A stretch of DNA of 64,000 nt, taken from positions 434,001 to 498,000 of the forward strand of contig NZ_JADQDB010000001.1 in NCBI RefSeq assembly GCF_015694405.1. The letters are read 5' to 3'. Below the pieces are notes generated by a model. That model made no database searches. It was not told where the DNA came from and saw only the letters and a program-made list of their open reading frames with translations. Below, piece after piece: positions 1 to 7,120 of the stretch (position 1 is the stretch's first letter; each line of letters starts with the position of its first letter). Made by a program: the position numbers and the translations under genes. The stretch comes from Pelagibacterium limicola. GTDB taxonomy: Bacteria; Pseudomonadota; Alphaproteobacteria; Rhizobiales; Devosiaceae.

Positions 1-309
1 ATGATCGCCGGGCTGCGCGGACTTGGCATACCGGCCGGCTATGTCAGCGGCTTCCTGCGGACCATCCCGCCCGAGGGAAAGCCACGTCTCGAAGGGGCGG
101 ATGCGATGCACGCCTGGGTCAAGGTCTGGTGCGGGGAGGAGGCCGGATGGATCGAATTCGATCCGACCAATGCCATCCGCGCGGGGCAGGACCACATCGT
201 CATCGGTTACGGCCGCGACTATTCCGACGTCGCTCCCATCGTCGGTGTCCTGCGTAGCGCCGGCGGTCACGAAGCTTCGCAGGCCGTCGACGTCCTAGAA
301 GTCGCCTAG
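1..309 (+). CDS. Transglutaminase-like protein, C-terminal part (5' end outside window)
   Basis: This is the C-terminal end of a bacterial transglutaminase-like (cysteine protease fold) protein. The start GLGIPAGYVSGFL is the segment that normally follows the catalytic Cys, so the Cys and N-terminal domain lie before base 1 and the ATG at base 1 is probably internal. The other two triad residues are visible: His in DAMHAWVKVW (residue 37 of the visible part) and Asp in FDPTN (residue 54). Family members of this kind often sit in operons with alpha-E and ATP-grasp-like proteins, which cannot be tested here. The last four bases overlap the 3' end of the convergent ZIP-like gene. The family is clear; the substrate is unknown. 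Confidence 0.8.
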   Translation: MIAGLRGLGIPAGYVSGFLRTIPPEGKPRLEGADAMHAWVKVWCGEEAGWIEFDPTNAIRAGQDHIVIGYGRDYSDVAPIVGVLRSAGGHEASQAVDVLEVA

Positions 310-1013
310 AGAAATCCGGCGATCATCAGCAGCGCCGTACAGATCGTTGCCCCGGCAATGAAGGGCAGATATCGCCCTTCTCCGCCGGCGGGGAGTTCCT
401 GCTTCAAGACGTTGAGGATCATCCCGCCTGCCAGCAATGCGAACGCCATACCCGCAAAGACGTCCGGCACAATGGTGGCAACGCCGATTGCCCACCCTGC
501 CAGTACGCTTCCGGCCATGACCCACCGTCCATAGCGGTCGTAGAGATCATGGTTTTGCTCGCGAAAGGCAATGTCGAGCGCAAAGGCGTGCAGACCCAGC
601 ACCAGAAAGTAGATCAGCTCGCCGCCAACGCTCTGGTCCTCGCGCCGCAGCAGAAAATACCCGATCAGCGCGTAGTAGAGAGAAAATCCCGCCGTGTGCG
701 CCCAAAAGCCCAGCCGTTGATAGGTTCGTCCTTCGGAATGGGACAGGAACACTTCGAGCCCGTAGTAAAAACACGTTCCGAGCAGCACGAGCGCGTAAAG
801 CGAAGCCGAAGCGCGCTGGAACAATTGTTCCTCGATGGCCCTGTGATGCGCGCTGAGTTCGGGCAGGAGAAAGACGAACACGTAGGCGGTCGCCACGCCC
901 CCGGCGAGACTGCGCCAGACGTTACGATCAAGTCGCCACACAAGGCTTAGCCGACCCGCAAAAATGCAGATCAGCGCAAACCCCACTGCCCCGGCCGCAC
1001 TAAGACCAATCAT
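306..1013 (-). CDS. ZIP-like integral membrane protein, function unknown
   Basis: This is a 235-residue, very hydrophobic protein with about seven predicted membrane segments and short loops. The LLPEL motif near residue 50 and a polar segment (ALDIAFREQNHDLYDRYGRW, about residues 140-160) recall ZIP-type metal transporters, but the typical His-rich loop is missing, so transport activity is not shown. It starts at an ATG 50 bp downstream of the glutaredoxin-type arsC and points the same way, so it may be the last gene of the arsenic operon or simply adjacent. Its 3' end overlaps the convergent transglutaminase gene by 4 bp. Confidence 0.6.
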   Translation of the reverse strand: MIGLSAAGAVGFALICIFAGRLSLVWRLDRNVWRSLAGGVATAYVFVFLLPELSAHHRAIEEQLFQRASASLYALVLLGTCFYYGLEVFLSHSEGRTYQRLGFWAHTAGFSLYYALIGYFLLRREDQSVGGELIYFLVLGLHAFALDIAFREQNHDLYDRYGRWVMAGSVLAGWAIGVATIVPDVFAGMAFALLAGGMILNVLKQELPAGGEGRYLPFIAGATICTALLMIAGFL

Positions 1014-1062
1014 GGCTGGCTAACGCCCCGCCAGCGAGCCGGTTCACTGCTTGCGGGACCGA

Positions 1063-1485
1063 TCAGACGACGCGCCTCCCGTTTTCGTCGATCACCACCT
1101 CACCATCTTCCTTGATGAAGGGGCCGATATCGAGGTTGGGCAGGATATCGAGCACGAGTTCGGACGGGCGGCACTGGCGTACACCCTTGGGCGTCTCGAC
1201 GAAGGGGCGGTTGATGAGGATGGGGTGGGCCAGCATCGCGTCGATCAGTTGGTCGTCGGTGGACGTCGGATCGTCGAGGCCAAGCTCTCCATAGGGCGCT
1301 TCCTTGATCCGCATGGCTTCGCGAACCGTAAGCCCGGACCGCGCAATGAGATCGACCAGCCTTTCGCGAGACGGCGGGGCCTTTAGATATTCGATGATCA
1401 ATGGCTCCTCGCCCGATTGGCGGATCATCGCCAGCGTATTGCGGGAGGTGCCACATTCTGGGTTATGATAGATCGTAATGGTCAT
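1063..1485 (-). CDS. arsC: Arsenate reductase, glutaredoxin-dependent ArsC family
   Basis: This 140-residue protein has the length of the Escherichia coli plasmid R773 ArsC family, which reduces arsenate to arsenite with glutathione and glutaredoxin. The catalytic Cys lies in the N-terminal motif YHNPECGTSRNT (Cys11), as expected for the thioredoxin-fold ArsC, and the downstream RPFVETPKGVRQCRPSE region provides the arginines that bind the oxyanion. The start codon overlaps the stop of the upstream OsmC gene by 4 bp, so the two are translationally coupled in the ars operon. An unrelated LMW-phosphatase-type arsenate reductase is encoded in the same operon, so the cell has two routes to arsenite. 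Confidence 0.92.
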   Translation of the reverse strand: MTITIYHNPECGTSRNTLAMIRQSGEEPLIIEYLKAPPSRERLVDLIARSGLTVREAMRIKEAPYGELGLDDPTSTDDQLIDAMLAHPILINRPFVETPKGVRQCRPSELVLDILPNLDIGPFIKEDGEVVIDENGRRVV

Positions 1486-1892
1486 GGATTTTCCTTGCGG
1501 CGGATGGCGCCGTTCAGCGCAACGGCGTCGGCCAGCGTATTGGAGATGGTCCCGTATTTGCGGACATTGGTATGCAGCAAGTCAAGCCGCCGATCCGGCT
1601 CATTGGTCTCCACGACGATCTCGTAATCGATCGAAATCAGCTTGGGCGGGGCGTCCTGCCTGACCGCGTGCAGCGAAACATCGACGCCGGAAAACTCGAA
1701 CTTCAACATGGGCGCCACCCGCTCGATGCCCTTCAGGATGCAAGCCGACAAAGACGCGAGCAGCAATTCCACAGGGTTGAAAGCGTCCTGGCGCCCCTCA
1801 AGATCTGTATCAAGCAAGACTTCAGCAGATTTCGTGGTCGCAACACTACCGTGATCGTCGACCCGCTTGGCGGAAACGCGGTATTCCAGCAT
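1482..1892 (-). CDS. OsmC-family peroxiredoxin-like protein
   Basis: This 136-residue protein belongs to the OsmC/Ohr superfamily, small dimeric thiol-dependent enzymes that reduce organic hydroperoxides. The central segment FNPVELLLASLSACILKGIERVA carries the conserved helix and its Cys (about residue 51), which is the peroxidatic position in OsmC. The second conserved Cys is not evident, so it may be a one-Cys OsmC-like subfamily member. It lies between the ACR3 pump (3 bp gap) and arsC (4 bp overlap). A role in handling oxidative stress caused by arsenic is inferred from position only. Confidence 0.8.
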   Translation of the reverse strand: MLEYRVSAKRVDDHGSVATTKSAEVLLDTDLEGRQDAFNPVELLLASLSACILKGIERVAPMLKFEFSGVDVSLHAVRQDAPPKLISIDYEIVVETNEPDRRLDLLHTNVRKYGTISNTLADAVALNGAIRRKENP

Positions 1893-1895
1893 CGT

Positions 1896-2966
1896 TCAGC
1901 CTTCCACAAACCGATGACGGTTGGCGTTGGCAAATGCCACCAGCGAGAGCATGACGGGCACTTCGACCAGCACGCCGACGACAGTCGCCAGAGCCGCGCC
2001 CGAGTGTAACCCGAACAGCGAAATAGCCACGGCTACGGCGAGCTCGAAGAAATTCGATGTCCCGATCATCGCACACGGTGCGGCGACATTGAAGGGCACC
2101 TTCCACTTCCATGCGGCCCAGAACGTGATGCCGAAAATCCCGTAGGACTGGATCAGTAGCGGAATAGCGATCAGCACGATCACCAGCGGATTGGCGAGAA
2201 TGACCTGCCCCTGAAACCCGAACAGCAGAACGACAGTCGCCAGAAGACCGATGATGGAAAACGGCTTTATGCGCCGGTTAAACGTTGCAAGGCGCGTCTC
2301 GGGATGCGCGCCGCCATTCGAAAGGATCGTCTGCCGCGTGATGATGCCCGCGATCAGCGGGATGATCACATAGAGCCCGACCGAAAGCAGCAACGTTTCC
2401 CACGGCACGGTCAGTTCGGTCAGCCCCAGCAGCAGCGCGACGATGGGTGCGAAGGCGAACACCATGATGACGTCGTTCACCGAAACCTGTACCAGCGTGT
2501 AATTCGGATCGCCCTTGGTGAGTTGCGACCACACAAACACCATCGCCGTACACGGCGCGGCGCCGAGCAGGATCAGCCCCGCAATATATTGCTGCGCATC
2601 CGCCGGATCGATGAAGGGCGCGAAGATGAAATTGAAAAACAGCACCGCCAGGATCGCCATCGTAAACGGCTTGACCAGCCAGTTGATAACCAGCGTGAGC
2701 ACCAGACCCTTCGGCTGCCGGCCCACCTGCCCGATCGAGGTGAAATCGACCGCCACCATCATCGGATAGACCATCGCCCAGATCAGCACCGCGACAACGA
2801 AGTTGACCGATGCGAATTCAAATCCGGCGAGCACGGCAAACAGCCCCGGTACGAAATTGCCCAGCGCAATACCCGCGACAATGCATCCGGCCACCCAGAC
2901 CGAAAGCCATTTTTCAAAAAATCCAATGCCGCCTACGGGGGCGGGCGCTGCAATATCGGTTGTCAT
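1896..2966 (-). CDS. acr3: Arsenite efflux permease, ACR3 family
   Basis: This 356-residue membrane protein with about ten transmembrane helices belongs to the ACR3 (BART superfamily) arsenite/H+ antiporters, not the ArsB family. The diagnostic segment [19 protein letters not shown] carries the essential Cys in helix 4 (about residue 138). A second conserved stretch, [20 protein letters not shown] (about residues 297-316), is also typical. It exports arsenite produced by the two reductases encoded on either side. It lies 8 bp downstream of the LMW-type arsC and 3 bp upstream of the OsmC gene in one leftward transcript. Confidence 0.93.
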   Translation of the reverse strand: MTTDIAAPAPVGGIGFFEKWLSVWVAGCIVAGIALGNFVPGLFAVLAGFEFASVNFVVAVLIWAMVYPMMVAVDFTSIGQVGRQPKGLVLTLVINWLVKPFTMAILAVLFFNFIFAPFIDPADAQQYIAGLILLGAAPCTAMVFVWSQLTKGDPNYTLVQVSVNDVIMVFAFAPIVALLLGLTELTVPWETLLLSVGLYVIIPLIAGIITRQTILSNGGAHPETRLATFNRRIKPFSIIGLLATVVLLFGFQGQVILANPLVIVLIAIPLLIQSYGIFGITFWAAWKWKVPFNVAAPCAMIGTSNFFELAVAVAISLFGLHSGAALATVVGVLVEVPVMLSLVAFANANRHRFVEG

Positions 2967-2974
2967 GGTGGCTC

Positions 2975-3475
2975 TTAGTCTTTCGTATCGCCGATTTCGT
3001 CGAGGTGGGATTTGAGCGCGAGCCGGTCGAGGCTCTTGATAGGCAGGTTCATTAGCAGGGAAATACGGTTGCTCAACTGGCGTGCGGCTTCGGCGAAGGC
3101 GTAATGTCTTTCCGCTTCAGTTCCCTCAGCGGCAGCAGGATCGGGGACGCCCCAGTGGGCGGTCATGGGGTGGCCCGGCCACACCGGACAGACCTCCTCC
3201 GCCGCGTTGTCGCAGACAGTAAAGATGAAATCGAATTCCGGCGCGCCCGGCCCGGCGAATTCGTCCCAGCTTTTCGAGCGGGCAAATCCGGTATCGATCT
3301 TGAGGCTCCTCAGGAGATCAAGCGTAAAGGGGTGAACTTCACCCTTGGGCTGGCTACCGGCGGAGAAAGCGCGGAACCGCTCGCCGCCGTCGCGATTGAG
3401 CAGTGCTTCGGCGATGATGGAGCGCGCGGAATTTCCCGTGCAGAGAAAGAGGACGTTATAGGGGGTGTTGCTCAT
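2975..3475 (-). CDS. arsC: Arsenate reductase, LMW protein-tyrosine-phosphatase type
   Basis: This is a protein of about 166 residues with the low-molecular-weight phosphatase P-loop [11 protein letters not shown] close to the N-terminus, the CX5R active site. An Asp-Pro near the C-terminal half (WGVPDPAA) supplies the general acid. Proteins of this type reduce arsenate to arsenite with thioredoxin or mycothiol/glutaredoxin as electron donor. The start is set at the ATG before [11 protein letters not shown]; the longer reading frame would run into arsR. It lies 14 bp after arsR and 8 bp before the ACR3 gene. Some LMW-PTPs act on phosphotyrosine, but the ars context makes arsenate reduction the best call. 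Confidence 0.88.
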   Translation of the reverse strand: MSNTPYNVLFLCTGNSARSIIAEALLNRDGGERFRAFSAGSQPKGEVHPFTLDLLRSLKIDTGFARSKSWDEFAGPGAPEFDFIFTVCDNAAEEVCPVWPGHPMTAHWGVPDPAAAEGTEAERHYAFAEAARQLSNRISLLMNLPIKSLDRLALKSHLDEIGDTKD

Positions 3476-3489
3476 GACCGTTCTTCCGT

Positions 3490-3822
3490 TCAACAACCGC
3501 AGGTAATAGCCTCGATCACCGGCTGGCACAGCTCGGGCGACCCATTGCAGCAGTCTTCCATAAGGAAGGCCAGGAGGTCGCGAAACCCGGTCATGTCGGC
3601 ATGATAACGAATAATGCGTCCGTCCCGCTCGGCGCGTACAAGGCCCGCATGGGTGAGCACTTTGAGGTGAGCGGACGTCGTGTTCTGCATGGTCCCCAGG
3701 TGGGTGGCTATATCTCCCGCGGGGACGCCCTCGGAAGAGGCTCGAACGAGGAGCCGGAAGATCTCAAGCCGCGTTTCCTGACCAAGCGCAGAAAGTGCGG
3801 AAAGTGCCACTGATTTATCCAT
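3490..3822 (-). CDS. arsR: ArsR-family metalloregulator of the ars operon
   Basis: This 110-residue winged-helix repressor is the first gene of the leftward arsenic operon. The helix-turn-helix spans about residues 30-60 (GDIATHLGTMQNTTSAHLKVL). A Cys pair at CC near residue 92 and more Cys in CQP and the C-terminal CGC could form the arsenite/antimonite sensor, as in ArsR variants whose As(III) site lies near the C-terminus. This is not the R773-type ELCVCDL site, because that motif is absent from the DNA-recognition helix. It should repress its own promoter and release DNA when As(III) binds. A downstream LMW-type arsC follows after 14 bp. Confidence 0.9.
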   Translation of the reverse strand: MDKSVALSALSALGQETRLEIFRLLVRASSEGVPAGDIATHLGTMQNTTSAHLKVLTHAGLVRAERDGRIIRYHADMTGFRDLLAFLMEDCCNGSPELCQPVIEAITCGC

Positions 3823-3850
3823 ATATCCAAAAATCCAGATTTATTGATTG
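3823..3850 (-). promoter_or_regulatory. Probable ArsR operator/promoter of the ars operon
   Basis: The AT-rich stretch directly before the arsR ATG stands out from the GC-rich surroundings. On the minus strand it holds the element TGGAT repeated at short spacing (CTGGATTTTTGGATAT), overlapping the region where the ribosome would bind, and a nearby ATCAATCAAT. This is where an autoregulating ArsR would be expected to bind. No exact known consensus is matched, so the site is a candidate. Confidence 0.4.
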
Positions 3851-4020
3851 ATAGCTAGCACGCCTTTCCTCCTCCCGCAAGCAGCACGTAGTCGCCTGGA
3901 GGCTTAGCCGAAACGAATGCGGCACCCGGTCCGGCGCGGCGTTCGGACGTCCCGAAACCGTGGAACGAAGGATGCCCGGTATCGTTGGCCTTGGTGTCCT
4001 CCTTATTACCGGGAAAAACC

Positions 4021-4599
4021 ATGACGACCCGCCTGATTTTCACCTCCTGTCTCCTCGTCGCTGGCCTTGCATCCGCTGTGTACGGCCAGTCCTCCGAACC
4101 TGTTACGGGACAGCACGCGCAGCAGGCACCCGAACTGCCGGGCCCCTCATCGCCAGGCACACCGCCACCGCACCTGACGCCGGGCGGGCAACAACCGCCC
4201 GAAGCGACGCAGCCGGATGAAACGCTTCTGCCTGGAGCGGGAAACGGTGCGGTTATCACCGATGGCACCGGCCTGCTCTCCACGAACGATATCATCGGGC
4301 TCGAGGTCTGGAGCGCAGGCAATCGGAATGTCGGAACTGTAAGCGAACTGCTGATCGACGCCGATGGGCGGTTAGCCGCCGTGGTTGTCGACATCGGTGG
4401 ATTTCTGGGGATTGGTAGCCGTCAGGTCGCAATCCCATTCGCGGCCCTGACGGTGGTGCCCGAGGGTGATGGGTCGGACGCGCCAGCCGAGGGCACACCG
4501 CAATGGTGGCCACCTCAGGGTGCCAATCACCTGCGCGCGGAGCTGACCGAACAGCAGTTCGAGGATGCGCCGGAATTCAACCGCGCACCACTCCCATAA
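4021..4599 (+). CDS. Secreted PRC-barrel domain protein
   Basis: This protein of about 192 residues starts with a Sec signal peptide (MTTRLIFTSCLLVAGLASA, cleavage likely after VYG or near it). A Pro-rich low-complexity linker of about 45 residues follows, then a PRC-barrel domain (about residues 80-150: DIIGLEVWSAGNRNVGTVSE, DADGRLAAVVVDIGGFLGIG, QVAIPFAAL). PRC-barrels of this exported type are common in alphaproteobacteria and have no defined activity. The ATG at 4021 is preferred to an upstream in-frame ATG at 3985 because only the shorter form begins with a clean signal sequence. It is monocistronic and convergent with the MscS gene. Confidence 0.82.
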   Translation: MTTRLIFTSCLLVAGLASAVYGQSSEPVTGQHAQQAPELPGPSSPGTPPPHLTPGGQQPPEATQPDETLLPGAGNGAVITDGTGLLSTNDIIGLEVWSAGNRNVGTVSELLIDADGRLAAVVVDIGGFLGIGSRQVAIPFAALTVVPEGDGSDAPAEGTPQWWPPQGANHLRAELTEQQFEDAPEFNRAPLP

Positions 4600-4630
4600 G
4601 TCTCGGCCGGACGCTCATTATCGGGCAGCA

Positions 4631-5722
4631 CTAAAGGGCATCCACCGGGCTTTCCATGCCCTTGCCTTGCTCCATAAGCGCCAGGTGGCGCATATGGGGC
4701 AATGCTTGAGGATGCTCCTTCTGCAGAAAATCGACCAATTGCTCGCGCACGAGACAGCGCAGATCGAACGCCCTGCCCGCATTAGACGCGCTGACCAGGA
4801 TGCGCACTTCCATCACCTGCTCCCGAAAATCGGTGACCTGCGTCACGGCAACTTTTCCATCCCAAAGCGGACTTGAAGCAGTGATTTCCTCCACCTTGGA
4901 GCGGATGCGCTCGATAGGCGCGCGATAATCGAGGTAAATCATCACATTCCCGAGTAGCGCCGCGCCTTCGCGCGTCCAGTTCTGAAAGGGATTCTCCATG
5001 AAATAGGAGAGCGGCAGGATCAGGCGGCGCAGGTCCCATATCCTGACCACCACGTAAGTCGCCGTGATTTCCTCCACATTCCCCCACTCGCCTTCCACAA
5101 GCAAAGCGTCGTCGATCCGGATGGGTTGGGTGATGGCAAGTTGAATGCCCGCCAGGAGGTTCTTGAGCACAGGCTGAAGAGCAAGGCCAAGCACGATGCC
5201 CGCGACACCCGCCGATGCCAGAATGCTGAGGCCAAGCTGGCGGACGTCGTCAAACGTCATGAGCGCCAGGCTGAGCGCCACCATATAGACCAGTATGTTG
5301 AACACCTTGAGCAGGATGCGGGTCTGCGTGGCGTGCTTTCGCGCCAAAAGGTTGTCTTCTGCATCGAGCTTGAAGCGACGGAGGTGGAGCGTCGACCAGA
5401 TATGGACCGCCGTCTTGATGATCCATGCACCGAGCAGGATCAGCAGCACGTTGAGGGTCTGAGACACCAGCGCCGCAAATCCGCCGATGGGTGCCACCGA
5501 GGCCGCCCACATGAAGCCGATCACCAAAGTGGCCATGCGTGTGGGCCCTTTTGTCCGACTCACCAGCGACCGCCAGAACAGGTCGTACTTGGCGGTGGCC
5601 CGCATCACCGCTTTGAACAGGAAATGATGGATCAGCAGCGCTATGCCGCCAAAAACCAGAAAAATCAGGAGCGCGACCGCAGGCTGCGGCAGCCACTCCA
5701 GATATGCGACGAATTCGGCCAA
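4631..5722 (-). CDS. Mechanosensitive ion channel, MscS family
   Basis: This 363-residue protein has about four or five N-terminal membrane helices. The pore helix and the beta domain of MscS follow: ILASAGVAGIVLGLALQPVL (about residues 190-210) is the Gly/Ala-rich pore-lining TM3, and RIDDALLVEGEWGNVEEITA is the hallmark start of the cytoplasmic beta domain. Such channels open under membrane tension and release solutes during osmotic downshock. Translation probably begins at TTG, because a GAGGG Shine-Dalgarno sequence lies 7 nt upstream of it on the minus strand and there is no ATG nearby. It is convergent with the PRC-barrel gene. Confidence 0.9.
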   Translation of the reverse strand: MAEFVAYLEWLPQPAVALLIFLVFGGIALLIHHFLFKAVMRATAKYDLFWRSLVSRTKGPTRMATLVIGFMWAASVAPIGGFAALVSQTLNVLLILLGAWIIKTAVHIWSTLHLRRFKLDAEDNLLARKHATQTRILLKVFNILVYMVALSLALMTFDDVRQLGLSILASAGVAGIVLGLALQPVLKNLLAGIQLAITQPIRIDDALLVEGEWGNVEEITATYVVVRIWDLRRLILPLSYFMENPFQNWTREGAALLGNVMIYLDYRAPIERIRSKVEEITASSPLWDGKVAVTQVTDFREQVMEVRILVSASNAGRAFDLRCLVREQLVDFLQKEHPQALPHMRHLALMEQGKGMESPVDAL

Positions 5723-5820
5723 ACTCTATCCCTCGAACGGTGATGCTGTTTGGCAACGCCCGTCCAAGGCCACGTGTTCCTTAGCGCCGCTTGTCGATAG
5801 CCGCGCAATAGGAAAAGGCC

Positions 5821-5840
5821 GGTCGGCAAAGCTGCCGACC
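5821..5840 (-). terminator. Probable terminator after the 60-residue membrane-protein gene
   Basis: GGTCGGCA and TGCCGACC form a perfect 8-bp stem with an AAGC loop. On the minus strand it is followed by GGCCTTTTCC, so it can end transcription of the small gene whose stop codon is about 43 bp away. The U-tract is short. Confidence 0.5.
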
Positions 5841-5882
5841 AGCATATGGTTTTCATGTCAGTTTGGGGAAATGACCCGCCGG

Positions 5883-6065
5883 TCAGGCCGCGCGTTTCAG
5901 TTCCACTGGCTTTGGCCTAGGGGTCGCCACGAGGCGGGCCGCCTGCTCTTCCTCAAAAGTGATGGCCCGCGCGCTGGCTATGGAATCGACATAGGCCAAG
6001 ACAAGGCCAAAGGCTCCGAAAACACCTAAAACTGCGATTAGGACGACAAAAGATTCAGCAGGCAT
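5883..6065 (-). CDS. Small single-pass membrane protein, probably FNR-controlled, function unknown
   Basis: This encodes 60 residues. Residues 5-27 are one strongly hydrophobic helix (FVVLIAVLGVFGAFGLVLAY), followed by a short charged cytoplasmic-type tail ending in PRPKPVELKRAA. The start at 6065 is chosen because AAAGGGG lies 5 nt upstream; an in-frame ATG at 6095 has no such site. A 24-bp dyad containing a FNR-type box lies 57 bp upstream. No family is recognised. The oxygen-responsive promoter and single-helix architecture make a small subunit or modulator of a respiratory complex possible, but this is inference from context. Confidence 0.6.
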   Translation of the reverse strand: MPAESFVVLIAVLGVFGAFGLVLAYVDSIASARAITFEEEQAARLVATPRPKPVELKRAA

Positions 6066-6121
6066 ATCGGCCCCTTTCCATTGCTTAGGGGCCAATTCTA
6101 CCCGGTATCGTTCAGAACGAT

Positions 6122-6135
6122 TTGACCTCGATCAA
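6122..6135. promoter_or_regulatory. FNR/FnrL-type box upstream of the small membrane protein
   Basis: TTGACCTCGATCAA matches TTGAT-N4-ATCAA with one change and is identical to the box upstream of hemN. It is the core of a longer dyad (6117-6140) with 9-bp arms ACGATTTGA and TCAAATCGT. It lies 57 bp upstream of the small gene's ATG and 7 bp beyond the folD stop, so the dyad may also act as a hairpin at the end of the folD transcript. Confidence 0.65.
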
Positions 6136-6142
6136 ATCGTCA

Positions 6143-7030
6143 TCAGCCTGTAACGGATTGCTCGGCGGCGCGGAGCGTGTTGGCCATAAGCATGGCGATC
6201 GTCATCGGGCCTACGCCTCCTGGAACCGGAGTGACGGCGCCGGCGACCTTCAAGGCGCCGGCATAGTCGACATCGCCAACGATCCGTGTCTTCCCTTCGC
6301 CCTTTTCCGGCGCATCGATCCGGTTGATGCCCACATCGATCACCGCAGCCCCGGGCTTGATCCAGTCGCCCTTGATGAACTCCGGTTTCCCGATGGCCGC
6401 GACCAGAATATCCGCGGTCCGGCAAAGTGCAGGCAGATCGGGGGTTCGCGAGTGCGCGATGGTCACCGTGGCATTGGCCTTGAGCAAAAGGTTGAACATC
6501 GGCTTGCCCACGATGTTGGATCGTCCAACAACCACTGCCGTTTTCCCCGAAAGGTCCTTGCCCAGCACCTTTTCGATGAGCAGCATAGACCCCGCCGGCG
6601 TGCAGGGCACAAGCGCGGTCTCGGTCTCACCCGTTCCGAGCTTGCCCACATTGATGAAGTGAAACCCGTCGACGTCCTTTTCCGGCGCAATCGCCTGGAT
6701 AACCTTCCCCGCATCGATATGCCGGGGCAGCGGCAGCTGGACGAGAATGCCGTGAATGGTGGGGTCGGCATTGAGCCGCACCACTTCGGCCAGCAGGTCC
6801 GCTTCGCTCGTTTCCTCGGGCAAATCACGTTGCACCGAATGAAAGCCGCACGCCGCTGCGCGACGTGATTTAGAACTGACGTAAATCTGACTGGCCGGAT
6901 CGGAGCCCACTATGATCACCGCCAAACCGGGGATCACGCCGTGCTCGGCCCTGAGTTTCGCGGCGCGTTGGGTTACCTCCGTCACAAGGTCTTCAGCCCG
7001 CGCCTTCCCGTCAATGACAGTGGCAGTCAT
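6143..7030 (-). CDS. folD: Bifunctional methylenetetrahydrofolate dehydrogenase/cyclohydrolase
   Basis: This 295-residue protein is the usual length for FolD, which interconverts 5,10-methylene-THF, 5,10-methenyl-THF and 10-formyl-THF with NADP. Signature parts seen are the catalytic Lys in [10 protein letters not shown] (about residue 55), the substrate segment [12 protein letters not shown] (about residues 97-108), the Rossmann motif [12 protein letters not shown] (about residues 165-177) and the C-terminal [15 protein letters not shown]. It lies 90 bp downstream of metH in the same direction, so one-carbon metabolism and methionine synthesis are neighbours. A 16-bp palindrome lies between the two genes. 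Confidence 0.96.
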   Translation of the reverse strand: MTATVIDGKARAEDLVTEVTQRAAKLRAEHGVIPGLAVIIVGSDPASQIYVSSKSRRAAACGFHSVQRDLPEETSEADLLAEVVRLNADPTIHGILVQLPLPRHIDAGKVIQAIAPEKDVDGFHFINVGKLGTGETETALVPCTPAGSMLLIEKVLGKDLSGKTAVVVGRSNIVGKPMFNLLLKANATVTIAHSRTPDLPALCRTADILVAAIGKPEFIKGDWIKPGAAVIDVGINRIDAPEKGEGKTRIVGDVDYAGALKVAGAVTPVPGGVGPMTIAMLMANTLRAAEQSVTG

Positions 7031-7093
7031 GGTCTCTCCCCGGCTTTCAGTGTCACCGGCTTAATAGAGACTCTTGCGATTGATGTCGAGCCA

Positions 7094-7109
7094 TGAATGT
7101 ATACATTCA
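7094..7109. promoter_or_regulatory. 16-bp perfect palindrome between metH and folD
   Basis: TGAATGTATACATTCA reads the same on both strands and lies 64 bp upstream of the folD ATG and 12 bp after the metH stop. Its AT-rich sequence and lack of a loop fit a repressor operator better than a terminator. The regulator is not recognised. Confidence 0.45.
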
Positions 7110-7120
7110 ATGGTGGCAAC

